Assembly: GCA_963822595.1 (NCBI GenBank)
Contig: CAWGIG010000001.1
Coordinates: 124,001-188,000, forward strand
Origin: CAVRUH01 sp963822595
GTDB taxonomy: Bacteria; Chlamydiota; Chlamydiia; Chlamydiales; Waddliaceae
Direction: 5' to 3'
Length of the DNA: 64,000 bases
Part shown: positions 9,137 to 17,087 of the stretch, in pieces
Layout: every line of letters starts with the position of its first letter
How positions within the stretch are numbered: the stretch's first letter is position 1
Made by a program: the position numbers and the translations under genes
Notes under the pieces: generated by a model
The model's database searches: none
Told to the model about the DNA's origin: nothing
The model's input: only the letters and a program-made list of their open reading frames with translations

Positions 9137-9553
9137 ATGGTAAACGAATTAGTTCAGCTCTCCTTCGATAAAATCATGCAAACCCGATCATACACCGTGG
9201 TTATTCTTTCGGGCGAGAGCAAACGTTTTGCCATCTATACCGAGCCGAGTATCGGCAAAGCATTGCAGCTCTACCTTACAGGATCCGAAAAACCAAGACC
9301 CCTCACTCACGACCTTATCGATTCCATCTTCAGAGGATTCAACATCCGCATTAAACAAGTGGTGATCAATGACATACAAGACACGGTTTACTTTGCGCGC
9401 CTTTATGTAGAACTGATGGAAGGAGAAATTCGCCACATCCTAGAAATAGACGCTCGCCCGAGCGACTGCATCACCCTAGCCCTAATGAATAATGTACCCG
9501 TATATTGTACGCGTGAAGTTCTCGATAAAACAGTCAGCGTCGAAGAAAAATAA
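9137..9553 (+). CDS. Bifunctional nuclease domain (DUF151/BFN) protein
   Basis: I place the start at the ATG at 9137. AAAGGAT lies about 9 bp before it, and MVNELVQLSFDKI is a normal N-terminus; the frame is open further upstream but that part overlaps rpiA. The 138-residue product has the BFN family pattern: VVILSGESKRFAIYTEPSIGKAL, a PRPLTHDLI segment and RPSDCITLALMNNVPVYC. Related proteins are described as having RNase/DNase activity; the role in bacteria is poorly known. A long inverted repeat begins immediately after the stop codon. Confidence 0.85.
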   Translation: MVNELVQLSFDKIMQTRSYTVVILSGESKRFAIYTEPSIGKALQLYLTGSEKPRPLTHDLIDSIFRGFNIRIKQVVINDIQDTVYFARLYVELMEGEIRHILEIDARPSDCITLALMNNVPVYCTREVLDKTVSVEEK

Positions 9554-9661
9554 CCACGAAGAAACGAAGAAATACGAAGAACATGCGAAGGTTTAAGAAG
9601 AAACTTCTTTCATTTTCTTCATAGCTTCGCGTGTCATTCGCTTTCTTCGTTTCTTCGTGGC
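9554..9661. repeat. Long inverted repeat between convergent bfn and ptsH
   Basis: The left arm CCACGAAGAAACGAAGAAAT pairs with TTTCTTCGTTTCTTCGTGG on the right. The inner parts pair less well (CATGCGAAGG with TTCGCGTGTC) around an AAGAAACTTCTT core. It fills the space between two convergent genes, consistent with a bidirectional terminator. The arm sequence is GAAGAAAC-rich and unrelated to the other foldbacks in the window. Confidence 0.85.
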
Positions 9662-9681
9662 TTTTTTTTGGCGGGTGAATC

Positions 9682-9978
9682 TTAATAATTTATATTGAAT
9701 TGATTATTAGCGAGATCTAATAAAGCCTGCACAGCTTCAGCTGCATCTTCTCCGGTAGCCGTTATGCGAATACGCGCTCCCCTTCCTGCAGTTAACATCA
9801 GAATCCCCAAAATCGACTTTGCATTAACTACTAATTTTTGATAGCTAAACATAATGTCAGCTTTGTACAAAGCACTACACTTCACTATTTCAGTTGCCGG
9901 CCTCGTATGAAGCCCTCTATCGTTTTTTACGGTAAAAATTTCTGAGACGGACAGGCCTTGGTCTATTATTTGAATCAT
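9682..9978 (-). CDS. ptsH: Phosphocarrier protein HPr
   Basis: The HPr fold is clear: NDRGLHTRPATEIVK contains the phosphorylatable histidine (near residue 22), and VNAKSILGILML contains the regulatory serine found in HPr of organisms with HPr kinase. I choose the ATG at 9978, which follows AGGAGAAAGTAAT on the minus strand, over the more distant one at 10026. HPr carries phosphate from enzyme I to sugar permeases or serves regulation. No other PTS gene is in the window. An N-terminal extension of about seven residues is longer than in E. coli HPr. Confidence 0.92.
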   Translation of the reverse strand: MIQIIDQGLSVSEIFTVKNDRGLHTRPATEIVKCSALYKADIMFSYQKLVVNAKSILGILMLTAGRGARIRITATGEDAAEAVQALLDLANNQFNINY

Positions 9979-10135
9979 ATTACTTTCTCCTAATCTTGTG
10001 TATTTACTCCATGAATACACCGCCAAGAAATTTTATGCAAATATTTTCTTTAAAATTTTAAAGAATTTTTTTTAGGTTCCGAAAAATCATAAGGTAGATT
10101 ATATTTGGCAAATATTGATTATTAGAGGTTTGTAA

Positions 10136-11974
10136 ATGAGCACACAAAGAAAAGATGTAGCCAAGCAAGACTGCTGGAATGTCGAAGCAATGTATCCAAC
10201 ATTTGATGATTGGGAAAAAGATTTTAAAAAATTTGTTAGCACAGAAACCCGCCCTCGTTGGCCCGAATTCCAAAGCTATCGCGGCAAGCTAGGCGACAGT
10301 CCTGAGGTCTTAAAAAACGCCCTCAAAACTATGCTAGCAATCGATCGCACTCTAGAGAATTTATACACATACGCCCACCTCAAACATGATGAAGACATCG
10401 CAGAGAATAAACACAAAGTAGCTTACTCTAAAGCTTTTGGACTCCTCCATGACTTCGCTGAAGAAGCATCTTGGTTTGAACCGGAACTCCTTGCGCTCCC
10501 CGAAGAAAAAATGAACGCCTACCTCAAAGATCCTTCTCTCAAAGAATATCAATTCCATCTCGAAAAAATTCTGCGCATGAAAAAGCACACGCTTTCCGCT
10601 GAAAAAGAATCGCTAATATCACTAGCGGGTCAAGCTCTAAGCGCATCTCAGAAGGCATTTTCAGCTATCAATGATGCCGACTTTAAATTTGGAAGCGTGG
10701 TCGATGGACAAGGAAATAATCGACCAATCACCCACGGACAATACAGTATGTATATCCGTGATCAGGATAGAGTTCTTAGAAAAAACGCTTTTGAAGCCTA
10801 CCACGGCAAATATCGTGAATACGAGAATACACTGTGCGAACTACTCAACGGTCAAGTGCAAAGCCATCTCTTCAACGCTCGTGCTAAAGGATACAACTCT
10901 TGCCTTGAAGCGGCGGTGTTTCCAAAAAATATTGATATCGATGTTTATCATTCTCTAATTAAAGCCGTTGAAGACAACATGCATACCCACCATAAATATG
11001 TAAGCCTAAGAAAAAAAATTCTTGGATTGGATTCCTTGCATCTTTATGATATTTATGTTCCCCTTACACCGAATGTCGATATCAGAATGTCTTATGATGA
11101 AGCAGCAGACGCTATCATCGAATCCTCCAAACCTCTTGGTAGTGAATACCAAAACCAAATTAAAAAAGGTCTCATCGAAGATCGATGGGTGGATCGCTAT
11201 GAAAATGAAAACAAGCGATCCGGGGGCTACTCTAGTGGCAGCTATGATAGCATGCCCTATATTCTCATGAACTACAAAGGAATCATTCGCGACGTTTTTA
11301 CACTAGCTCATGAAGTTGGCCACAGCATGCACAGTCTGTTAAGCCATAAAAACCAGCCCTACCAATATGGCGATTACCCCATTTTCCTCGCCGAAGTAGC
11401 CTCTACATTCAATGAAGATCTTTTGATCCGTTACCTTCTTGAGAAAACCACCAATGTTCAAGAAAAGATCTTCCTAATCAACCAAAAAATTGAAGACATC
11501 CGCGCCACGCTCTTCCGACAAACCATGTTTGCCGAATTTGAGCTCCTCATCCATTCGTCGGTTGAGAAGAACATCCCGTTAACCCCTGCGTATCTTAATG
11601 AAGAATACACCAAGCTGAACAAAAAGTATTTCGGCCCGGAAATGACGATCGACAATGCCATTGCGATTGAATGGGCGAGAATCCCCCACTTCTACTACAA
11701 TTTTTATGTCTATCAATATGCGACAGGAATTAGCGCCGCTCTTGCCCTTTCAGAAAGGGTGAATAATGGCGGACCCAAAGAAAGGGATGATTACCTGTCT
11801 TTCCTTAAAGGAGGGTCAAGCAAGTATCCTATAGAACTTCTGCAGATAGCCGGAGTCGATATGCGCTCCCCAAAACCCGTAGAGGCAGCGATCAAGAAGT
11901 TTGGAGATCTTGTGAACCAGCTAGAAAGCTTATTAAACGAGAATGACTTAGCACTCAACACCAAAAAGTGCTAA
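10136..11974 (+). CDS. pepF: Oligoendopeptidase F (M3 zinc metallopeptidase)
   Basis: A 612-residue cytosolic peptidase that cleaves short peptides. The zinc-binding HEXXH motif is present as LAHEVGHSMHSLL near residue 391, with the second-helix glutamate region FLAEVASTFNE about 25 residues later. Length is typical for PepF. It precedes groES and groEL, the same neighbour order as in Chlamydia. Its last codons, including the stop, form part of a CIRCE operator for the chaperonin genes, so the coding end and the regulatory site are superimposed. Confidence 0.95.
   Translation: MSTQRKDVAKQDCWNVEAMYPTFDDWEKDFKKFVSTETRPRWPEFQSYRGKLGDSPEVLKNALKTMLAIDRTLENLYTYAHLKHDEDIAENKHKVAYSKAFGLLHDFAEEASWFEPELLALPEEKMNAYLKDPSLKEYQFHLEKILRMKKHTLSAEKESLISLAGQALSASQKAFSAINDADFKFGSVVDGQGNNRPITHGQYSMYIRDQDRVLRKNAFEAYHGKYREYENTLCELLNGQVQSHLFNARAKGYNSCLEAAVFPKNIDIDVYHSLIKAVEDNMHTHHKYVSLRKKILGLDSLHLYDIYVPLTPNVDIRMSYDEAADAIIESSKPLGSEYQNQIKKGLIEDRWVDRYENENKRSGGYSSGSYDSMPYILMNYKGIIRDVFTLAHEVGHSMHSLLSHKNQPYQYGDYPIFLAEVASTFNEDLLIRYLLEKTTNVQEKIFLINQKIEDIRATLFRQTMFAEFELLIHSSVEKNIPLTPAYLNEEYTKLNKKYFGPEMTIDNAIAIEWARIPHFYYNFYVYQYATGISAALALSERVNNGGPKERDDYLSFLKGGSSKYPIELLQIAGVDMRSPKPVEAAIKKFGDLVNQLESLLNENDLALNTKKC
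11948..11974 (+). promoter_or_regulatory. CIRCE element (HrcA operator) overlapping the end of pepF
   Basis: TTAGCACTC (11948-11956), nine spacer bases, then AAGTGCTAA (11966-11974). The CIRCE consensus is TTAGCACTC-N9-GAGTGCTAA, so 17 of 18 arm bases agree. HrcA binds this site and represses groESL in many bacteria, including Chlamydia. The right arm contains the pepF stop codon. Confidence 0.9.
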
Positions 11975-11981
11975 ATTTCGC

Positions 11982-12010
11982 TTGCATAAAAAGAGAACAT
12001 GGGAAATAAT
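11982..12010 (+). promoter_or_regulatory. Likely sigma70-type promoter of groES-groEL
   Basis: TTGCAT (11982-11987), 17 bases, then AATAAT (12005-12010). It lies just after the CIRCE site and about 45 bp before groES. Both boxes are near consensus. A repressor bound at CIRCE would sit against the -35 side. Confidence 0.55.
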
Positions 12011-12057
12011 TGGATTTCCATATTAACAATAACCTATAAACTAAGGAGATATGAACA

Positions 12058-12393
12058 ATGAACCAGCTAACAGAAAAAACCAAAAGTTCAAAGTCTCAGG
12101 ATGTTAAATTCCAACCCCTTGGAAATCGAGTCCTCCTCAGACGCCTTGAATCCCAAGAAAAACTCAAAGGAGGAATCCTCCTTCCCGATACAGCCAAACA
12201 AAAACAAGAAAGGCTGAAGTTATCGCCATCGGCACCGGAAAAAAAGATAGTAAAGGCAACTCTCATGCCTATCCCCGTGAAAGTCGGCGATATCGTCCTT
12301 ATGGAAAAATACTCAGGTCAAGAAGTCACACTCAATGACCAAGAATACGTCATCGTAAGAGCTGACGACCTCATCGCAATCATTAACGAATAA
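12058..12393 (+). pseudogene. groES: GroES co-chaperonin with two compensating frameshifts
   Basis: The ends are normal GroES: QPLGNRVLLRRLESQEKLKGGILLPDTAK at the start, and VKVGDIVLMEKYSGQEVTLN with VIVRADDLIAIINE at the end. The middle (about residues 52-73) is abnormal in this frame. The next frame there gives the expected AEVIAIGTGKKDSKGNSHAYP. This means one base is missing near 12211 and one is extra in the C run near 12273-12277. The total frame stays open, so a 111-residue protein could be made, but with about 20 wrong residues beside the core. The indels may be real or sequencing errors. An AAGGAG ribosome site precedes the start. It is co-directional with groEL, 19 bp apart. Confidence 0.85.
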
Positions 12394-12412
12394 TTAATTG
12401 GAGTAAAATATC

Positions 12413-14040
12413 ATGGCTGCAAAAGACATTAAATACAGAGAAGAAGCACGTCAAAAAATTCTGAAAGGGGTAAAGATCCTCTCAGACGCCGTAAAAGTAA
12501 CTTTAGGTCCAAAAGGCCGTAACGTCATCATCGATAAATCCTATGGTTCCCCTCACATCACAAAAGACGGCGTCACCGTTGCTAAGGAAATCGAGCTCGA
12601 AGACAGACATGAAAACATGGGCGCTCAAATGGTGAAAGAAGTCGCCAGCAAAACAGCAAACAAAGCCGGCGATGGTACCACAACAGCTACAGTCCTCGCA
12701 GAAGCCCTCTTCAGTGAAGGTCTCCGCAACGTCGCTGCAGGCGCCAACCCCATGGACCTCAAACGTGGTATAGAAAAAGCCGTCAAAGAAGTTGTAAAAT
12801 ACCTGCAAAAACTCAGCAAAAAAGTTGAAACACAGCATGAAATTGCGCAAGTAGCGACAATTTCCGCAAACAACGACGAAGAAATCGGCAAGATCATTGC
12901 CCGCGCTATGGAAAGAGTCGGTAAAGACGGAACCATCACCGTCGAAGAAGCCAAAGGATTCGAAACAACCCTAGACGTAGTTGAAGGGATGAATTTTGAC
13001 CGCGGTTATATTTCACCTTACTTCATGACAAATCCTGAAACGCAAGAGTGCATCTATGAAAATTGCTTACGTCCTCATTTACGAAAAGAAAATTTCGACA
13101 ATCAAAGACATCATTCCCCTCCTCCAAGCCGTTGCAGAATCCGGAAAAGCCCTCTTGATCATCGCTGAAGATGTCGATGGCGAAGCTCTCGCAACTCTCG
13201 TCGTCAACCGCCTCCGCGCTGGATTGAAAGTCTGCGCCGTGAAAGCGCCAGGATTCGGAGATCGCCGCAAAGCGATTGCTCGAAGACATTGCCATCGTCA
13301 CCGGCGGCCAACTCATCAGCGAAGAAATGGGAATGAAACTCGAAAGCACAACTCTAGATATGCTAGGAAGCGCAAAGAAAGTCATTGTCGGCAAAGAAGA
13401 CACGACAATCATCGAAGGCGCAGGCGACAAGAAAAGCATTCAAGAACGCATCGCTCTCATCAAGCGTCAAATCAGATGAATCAGAATCTGATTACGACCG
13501 TGAAAAACTCCAAGAACGTCTCGCAAAATTGCAGGCGGCATTGGAATCATCCGTGTCGGAGCCGCTACTGAAATTGAAATGAAAGAGAAAAAAGATCGCG
13601 TTGACGATGCGCAGCATGCAACAGCAGCTGCCGTTGAAGAAGGGATTGTTCCCGGAGGCGGCGTTGCTTTCGTTCGCTGCATCCCTGCAGTGAAAAAGCT
13701 TGCTGATAGCCTTGAAGGCGATGAAAGGACAGGAGCAAGACTCGTGATGAAAGCACTGAGTTCCCCTCTCCGTCAAATTGCTGCAAACGCCGGACAAGAA
13801 GGCGCGATCATTCTGCAGCAAGTCGAGCAACTTCCTGAAAAGCATGGCTACAATGCCCTTACAGGTGAATTCGTAGATATGATCAAAGCCGGAATTCTCG
13901 ATCCGACAAAAGTAGCGCGCTGTGCTCTTGAGAACGCTGCATCCATTGCCGCGATGCTCTTGACAACAGAAGCTATTATTACAGACATTCCTGAAGAAAA
14001 GCCTGCTCCTGCAATGCAGGGCGGTGGCATGGACTACTAA
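12413..14040 (+). pseudogene. groEL: GroEL chaperonin (groEL1-type) broken by four single-base indels
   Basis: Across three frames the whole protein is recognisable, from AAKDIKYREEARQKILKGV to the Gly/Met tail MQGGGMDY. The ATP site GDGTTTATVLA is intact. Frame breaks: an extra T near 13063, an extra T near 13277, an extra A near 13474 and a missing base near 13530. Corrected, the product would be about 543 residues, normal for GroEL. As written, translation stops after 251 residues, within the apical region. Each segment keeps good GroEL sequence, so the indels are very recent or artefacts. Position after pepF and groES marks it as the chaperonin copy that is essential in Chlamydia. Chlamydiales usually carry additional groEL paralogues elsewhere. 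Confidence 0.9.
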
Positions 14041-14046
14041 AAAAAC

Positions 14047-14064
14047 GGGGCGAGAAATCGCCCC
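14047..14064. terminator. Bidirectional terminator between groEL and the caspase-like gene
   Basis: GGGGCGA and TCGCCCC pair across GAAA, with A-rich sequence on the left and TTCTTT on the right. It sits 6 bp after the groEL stop and 5 bp before the end of the convergent gene. Confidence 0.85.
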
Positions 14065-14069
14065 TTCTT

Positions 14070-14822
14070 TCAATTAATCGCTAGTTCGTAAACAGGTTTT
14101 TGATATTTGATCACTTTTTTGTTTGCGCCCGTCAGAATCGTATCCCAGTAGACATCTTTATAATTCCGAATATAGTATTGGAGACTATCCAATAGCGCTA
14201 GAGTGTATATGGCTCCTTTTGAATTACACCAGGAATATTCTCCCACTTCGGAGCTTCTGATCATGATAAGACCTGAGGTTTCCAGGTAGAGTTTTTCGTA
14301 GTTGCTTTTGACTTGGCTCTCAGTCAATTTATATGCCCAATCTCTTGATACGACGTCAGGTGCGACAGGATCGGGAATGGAATTATTGCAGCAATCGCAA
14401 AGAGAGAGAAGAAGGCGAGGATTTTTTTCTAAAAGAAGGTTTGTGATTTCGCGAAAATCGATACCTTGTCCGGCGATACTGCAATAGAGGTTAGGCCAGG
14501 GGTTATTTATTTTAGAAGGAGTCCTGTATCCGTGTCCGGTGAAGTAGAAGATAACCACATCATCGGGATTGAATTGGAGATTACTTAAATATTCGTAGAT
14601 ATCGGAGGGGAAGAGATCTAGGCCGTTGAAATTAATTTCTATGGAGCGCATTTGGGTGTAGAGTTGGATGCGGGAGATTTCTTTACGCATATTTATGGAG
14701 TCATTTTCGATAGATTCGCTGATATTAGCAGCGTAGGTATCGCAGAGAAGGATAGAATAGAGGTCTCCGGCTTGGAGTTGACCTAAGATTAACACAAAAA
14801 AAAGGCTAATTTTGAAGGGCAT
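14070..14822 (-). CDS. Secreted caspase-like (peptidase C14) protein
   Basis: The 250-residue protein starts with a signal peptide (MPFKISLFFVLILGQLQA). The catalytic pair of the caspase/metacaspase fold is visible: His in VIFYFTGHGYRT near residue 94, and Cys in LLLSLCDCCNN near residue 141. Spacing and flanking beta-strands fit the p20 core, and the N-terminal strand YSILLCDTYAANI fits too. Such proteins cleave after basic or acidic residues; the target is not known here. A signal peptide implies action in the periplasm, on the surface or in the host. It is convergent with groEL and begins the accessory region next to tRNA-Asn. Confidence 0.75.
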   Translation of the reverse strand: MPFKISLFFVLILGQLQAGDLYSILLCDTYAANISESIENDSINMRKEISRIQLYTQMRSIEINFNGLDLFPSDIYEYLSNLQFNPDDVVIFYFTGHGYRTPSKINNPWPNLYCSIAGQGIDFREITNLLLEKNPRLLLSLCDCCNNSIPDPVAPDVVSRDWAYKLTESQVKSNYEKLYLETSGLIMIRSSEVGEYSWCNSKGAIYTLALLDSLQYYIRNYKDVYWDTILTGANKKVIKYQKPVYELAIN

Positions 14823-14932
14823 ATGGGGCCTCCCCTGTTAATCCCATATGTAAAGTATTTTTTTTATTTAATCTAATTAATTTTTCGGTATTGCATTTTA
14901 AGTGTGTTTTTCTTAAGATAGTCACTTCTTAT

Positions 14933-15004
14933 TCCGGAATAGCTCAGCGGTAGAGCAGCGGACTGTTAATCCGTTGGTCGTAGGTTCGAATCCTACTTCC
15001 GGAG
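14933..15004 (+). tRNA. tRNA-Asn (GTT)
   Basis: Acceptor arms TCCGGAA and TTCCGGA pair fully, with G as discriminator at 15004. The D arm (GCTC..GAGC), the anticodon loop CTGTTAA with anticodon GTT, and the T arm GTAGG-TTCGAAT-CCTAC are all well formed. CCA is not encoded. It lies at the edge of an accessory region, a common place for integration. Confidence 0.97.
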
Positions 15005-15141
15005 ATTGGTGGCGACCTTGGGTTCAAGTACTGGGTTCGAGATCTTTGTCCTGGGGCATCAGAACTTGCGAAAGCAAATTAATCCCGTTTACGGGAGTGC
15101 CTATCCTCATTGAGGCGCCACCATTTTTTTCTACTCCTTTG

Positions 15142-15345
15142 GACCGTCAAACCTTTCTAAACTTAGATTATACAACACAAGCTTCCCTACTTATCGCCAA
15201 ATATATACGTGATAAAATGGAAGACTTTCATAGTAAACATCTTACAGATGAGCAAATGGAGCTAAATCCCATTATTAGTCAGGCAATCTATGTCATTTAC
15301 ATTTTCATGAAACATGCTAACAAATGTAAAGACGCAGCCGAATGA
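15142..15345 (+). CDS. Uncertain small ORF after tRNA-Asn
   Basis: The frame has no ATG before 15217; a TTG at 15142 would give about 67 residues. The sequence is amphipathic and protein-like (TQASLLIAKYIRDKMEDF and ELNPIISQAIYVIYIF). It may be a real small protein, or the 3' end of a gene cut when the region rearranged beside the tRNA. I do not recognise it. Confidence 0.3.
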   Translation, partial: DRQTFLNLDYTTQASLLIAKYIRDKMEDFHSKHLTDEQMELNPIISQAIYVIYIFMKHANKCKDAAE

Positions 15346-15432
15346 CATTTATGAAATAACCCTCGACAATCGATATAAAATGTCATGATGTCACGTCAGA
15401 CCCTTTACAATAAGTGGCCCATTTCGATCCGG

Positions 15433-15912
15433 TTAGTTATTTTGTTGCGTTTCTATATCTGTTGCTACCATCCTTGCGTAAGCGATTTTACCTACTCCGG
15501 GGGGGCCCTGTAAGGGATAGAATTCTTTTTGATTTGCATTGCAATTTACAAGTAAAGAGGTGTTTCTCTCAAAAGGTAGATGAAGTAAAGTATTTAAATA
15601 CTGTGCATGTTCACCTCGTGATTCCTTACTTGATTCACATACCTCCTGAATTTTCTCTAAAATTCGAATTTTAACTGCATCGTTGACTCTTGATCGGTGA
15701 ATGCGATTATAAAGTTCGGCTCTATTATCAGTAGCCGGCAAATCATCTTCAACAAGCCCAATTGAATGAGTATTTATTTTTCTATAAAGTTCTCTGCCGA
15801 GAAATCCACGAATGGCACTTTGGATCAAAGTAATATGCTCATTGGTAGCGCGATTATAAATGTTTAAAGGATCTTGGCAATCTAACGCTGGAAAAATAAC
15901 ATTAAAAGACAT
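15433..15912 (-). pseudogene. Truncated Lon-like AAA+ ATPase fragment
   Basis: The 159-residue frame ends 16 residues after a Walker A motif, GPPGVGKIAYARM. In intact Lon-type proteins the ATPase would continue for hundreds of residues. The upstream part resembles the Lon linker before the ATPase (KIRILEKIQEV and YLNTLLHLPF). The Walker A threonine/serine after Lys is replaced by Ile, which would impair Mg-ATP binding. Residues 30-43 match the IQ calmodulin-binding pattern (IQSAIRGFLGRELY). I see no continuation of the ATPase downstream. It is best read as a gene remnant; a small adaptor with an IQ motif is the less likely reading. Confidence 0.6.
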
Positions 15913-15949
15913 AAGCTCACCCTCTTTTTACTTTTTTATCCTAGTTTAC

Positions 15950-15981
15950 AATACCATTCTTACACAACAAAAACAAGTTAG
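15950..15981. repeat. 32-bp direct repeat, left copy
   Basis: The sequence runs from AATACCATTCTTACAC to AAAAACAAGTTAG and recurs exactly at 17088-17119. The two copies bracket about 1.1 kb holding the 56-aa ORF and the toxin-antitoxin pair. The inverted repeat at 15983 begins directly after this copy. Confidence 0.9.
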
Positions 15982-15982
15982 T

Positions 15983-16084
15983 GAAAGGGGCCGTGCCTGC
16001 ATTAGGCATAACTAAAAGTTATGCCTAATGCAGGCACGGCCCCTTTCATAACTAAAAGTTATGCCTAATGCAGGCACGGCCCCT
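15983..16084. repeat. Perfect 31-bp inverted repeat plus an extra copy of the right arm
   Basis: The left arm 15983-16013 starts GAAAGGGGCCGTGCC and ends GGCATAACT. It is the exact reverse complement of 16017-16047, with only AAA as loop. The right arm, with its loop, is then repeated in direct orientation (about 16054-16084). The outer edges TGAAAGGGG and CCCCTTTCA also occur fused as an 18-bp palindrome at 17061-17078, beside the other direct-repeat copy. Confidence 0.9.
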
Positions 16085-16254
16085 TACATCAAATTATCAA
16101 GAATTGAATAGAAATTACTATTGTGCATGATAGCATTCTCTCCTGCTTTAAGCACTAAATTTTCCTGTTCTGATGGATCAAATAAATTGAGCTCAGGAAA
16201 ATCCTTTCTATAGATAACCATTCTTCTTTGGAACTCCTCTTCCGTAATATTCAT
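16084..16254 (-). CDS. Small 56-aa protein of unknown function
   Basis: The frame runs from ATG (16254) to TAA (16084) on the minus strand and encodes 56 residues, beginning MNITEEEFQRRMVIYRKDF and ending YSILDNLM. It has a strong ribosome site, AAGGAAGGAAT, directly before the start. It is acidic and helical, with no membrane segment. It is downstream of the toxin and antitoxin and co-directional, so it may be a third part of the module. I do not recognise it. Confidence 0.6.
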   Translation of the reverse strand: MNITEEEFQRRMVIYRKDFPELNLFDPSEQENLVLKAGENAIMHNSNFYSILDNLM

Positions 16255-16277
16255 ATTCCTTCCTTGTTCATGTAAGT

Positions 16278-16581
16278 TTAACTTAATCTAAGATTCAATC
16301 CCATCGCCACGCAAAGAGAAACAAGAGTATGCCATTTAGGATTACCTGCACCGGAAAGCGTTTTGTAGAGGCTTTCACGGCCAACATGGGCTTTTTTGGC
16401 CAATGCGCCCACGCCACCTTGCGCTTCAGCAACGTTTCTGAAGAGCGACTAGAAAAAGATGTTGTGACTCTTCATCACCTTTAAGGCTTTCTTCTAAAGC
16501 TGCGTTTAGGTATGCGACGGCTTCATCGTGATCCGCTAAATGCTCGAGTAGAAATTCTTGATATTTTTTACTTCTTGCCAT
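16278..16581 (-). pseudogene. HigA/addiction-module antidote-type antitoxin, frameshifted
   Basis: The first part reads MARSKKYQEFLLEHLADH...AVAYLNAALEESLKGDE, then stops after LVALQKRC. The next frame carries on as ALQNVAEAQGGVGALAKKAHVGRESLYKTLSGAGNP to ..GLNLRLS, a standard helix-turn-helix antitoxin end. One extra A in the run near 16441 explains the break. The start lies 14 bp inside the toxin gene. A DNA-binding antitoxin without its HTH half would not repress, though the N-terminal half might still bind toxin. A sequencing error is possible. Confidence 0.75.
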
Positions 16582-16912
16582 GACCTATCTCCCTTGATTG
16601 ATAATCTTTCAAATACTCCTTTGCTTTAGCGATGTCCCTATCTTGGGAGCCTTTATCGCCACCGCAAAGAAGCAAGATGACTTTATTCCCAATCTTTCCG
16701 TAATAAATTCTAATCCCGGGACCATAATGAATCCTGAGCTCGCAAACTCCCTCTTGTAGAGTTTTGCAATCGCCAAAGTTTCCAAGTTTTAAGCGATCAA
16801 GCCGTGTCAGGATTTTGGCCCGGGTATGGATCTCTTTGATCTCCTTAATCCAGATCTCAAAGGGTCGCTTGCCGGTGGCGGTTTCGTAGAGTTCAATTTC
16901 GATTTCATCCAT
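16568..16912 (-). CDS. RelE/ParE-superfamily toxin (addiction module killer type)
   Basis: A 114-residue basic protein with the HigB/Gp49-like pattern: MDEIEIELYETATGKRPFEIWI, RAKILTRLDRLKLGNFGDCK, EGVCELRIHYGPGIRIYYG and ILLLCGGDKGSQDRDIAKAKEYL. Members usually cleave mRNA at the ribosome. Toxin first, antitoxin second with overlap is the normal order for this subgroup. The toxin is intact while the partner antitoxin is frameshifted. If the frameshift is real, the toxin must be silent, inactive or neutralised by another antitoxin. Confidence 0.85.
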   Translation of the reverse strand: MDEIEIELYETATGKRPFEIWIKEIKEIHTRAKILTRLDRLKLGNFGDCKTLQEGVCELRIHYGPGIRIYYGKIGNKVILLLCGGDKGSQDRDIAKAKEYLKDYQSREIGHGKK

Positions 16913-17060
16913 ATAACCTTATTGTATCTTTTGGGATACATTATTTTCAAGTGAATTTTAAGTTATAAATTTTGAGAGGGTTGAAAATTCTTGAGAGAGG
17001 CTGATCCAGTCAAAAGTTCGAAGTGTACCCAGTAACTGGAGATTGGTTATTAGCTACTTG

Positions 17061-17078
17061 TGAAAGGGGCCCCTTTCA
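17061..17078. repeat. 18-bp palindrome matching the edges of the 15983 inverted repeat
   Basis: TGAAAGGGGCCCCTTTCA is perfectly palindromic. It equals the outer 9 bp of each arm of the inverted repeat at 15983-16047, joined without the middle. It lies 9 bp before the right direct-repeat copy. Confidence 0.8.
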
Positions 17079-17087
17079 TTTTATTTT

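Noticed and set aside
12413..14040. Programmed ribosomal frameshifting in groEL
   Set aside because: Four different breaks without slippery heptamers or downstream pseudoknots, of both signs, do not fit programmed frameshifting.
15005..15120. A second tRNA or tmRNA-like element after tRNA-Asn
   Set aside because: GGGTTCGAGATC resembles a T loop but no paired acceptor, D or anticodon arms could be drawn around it.
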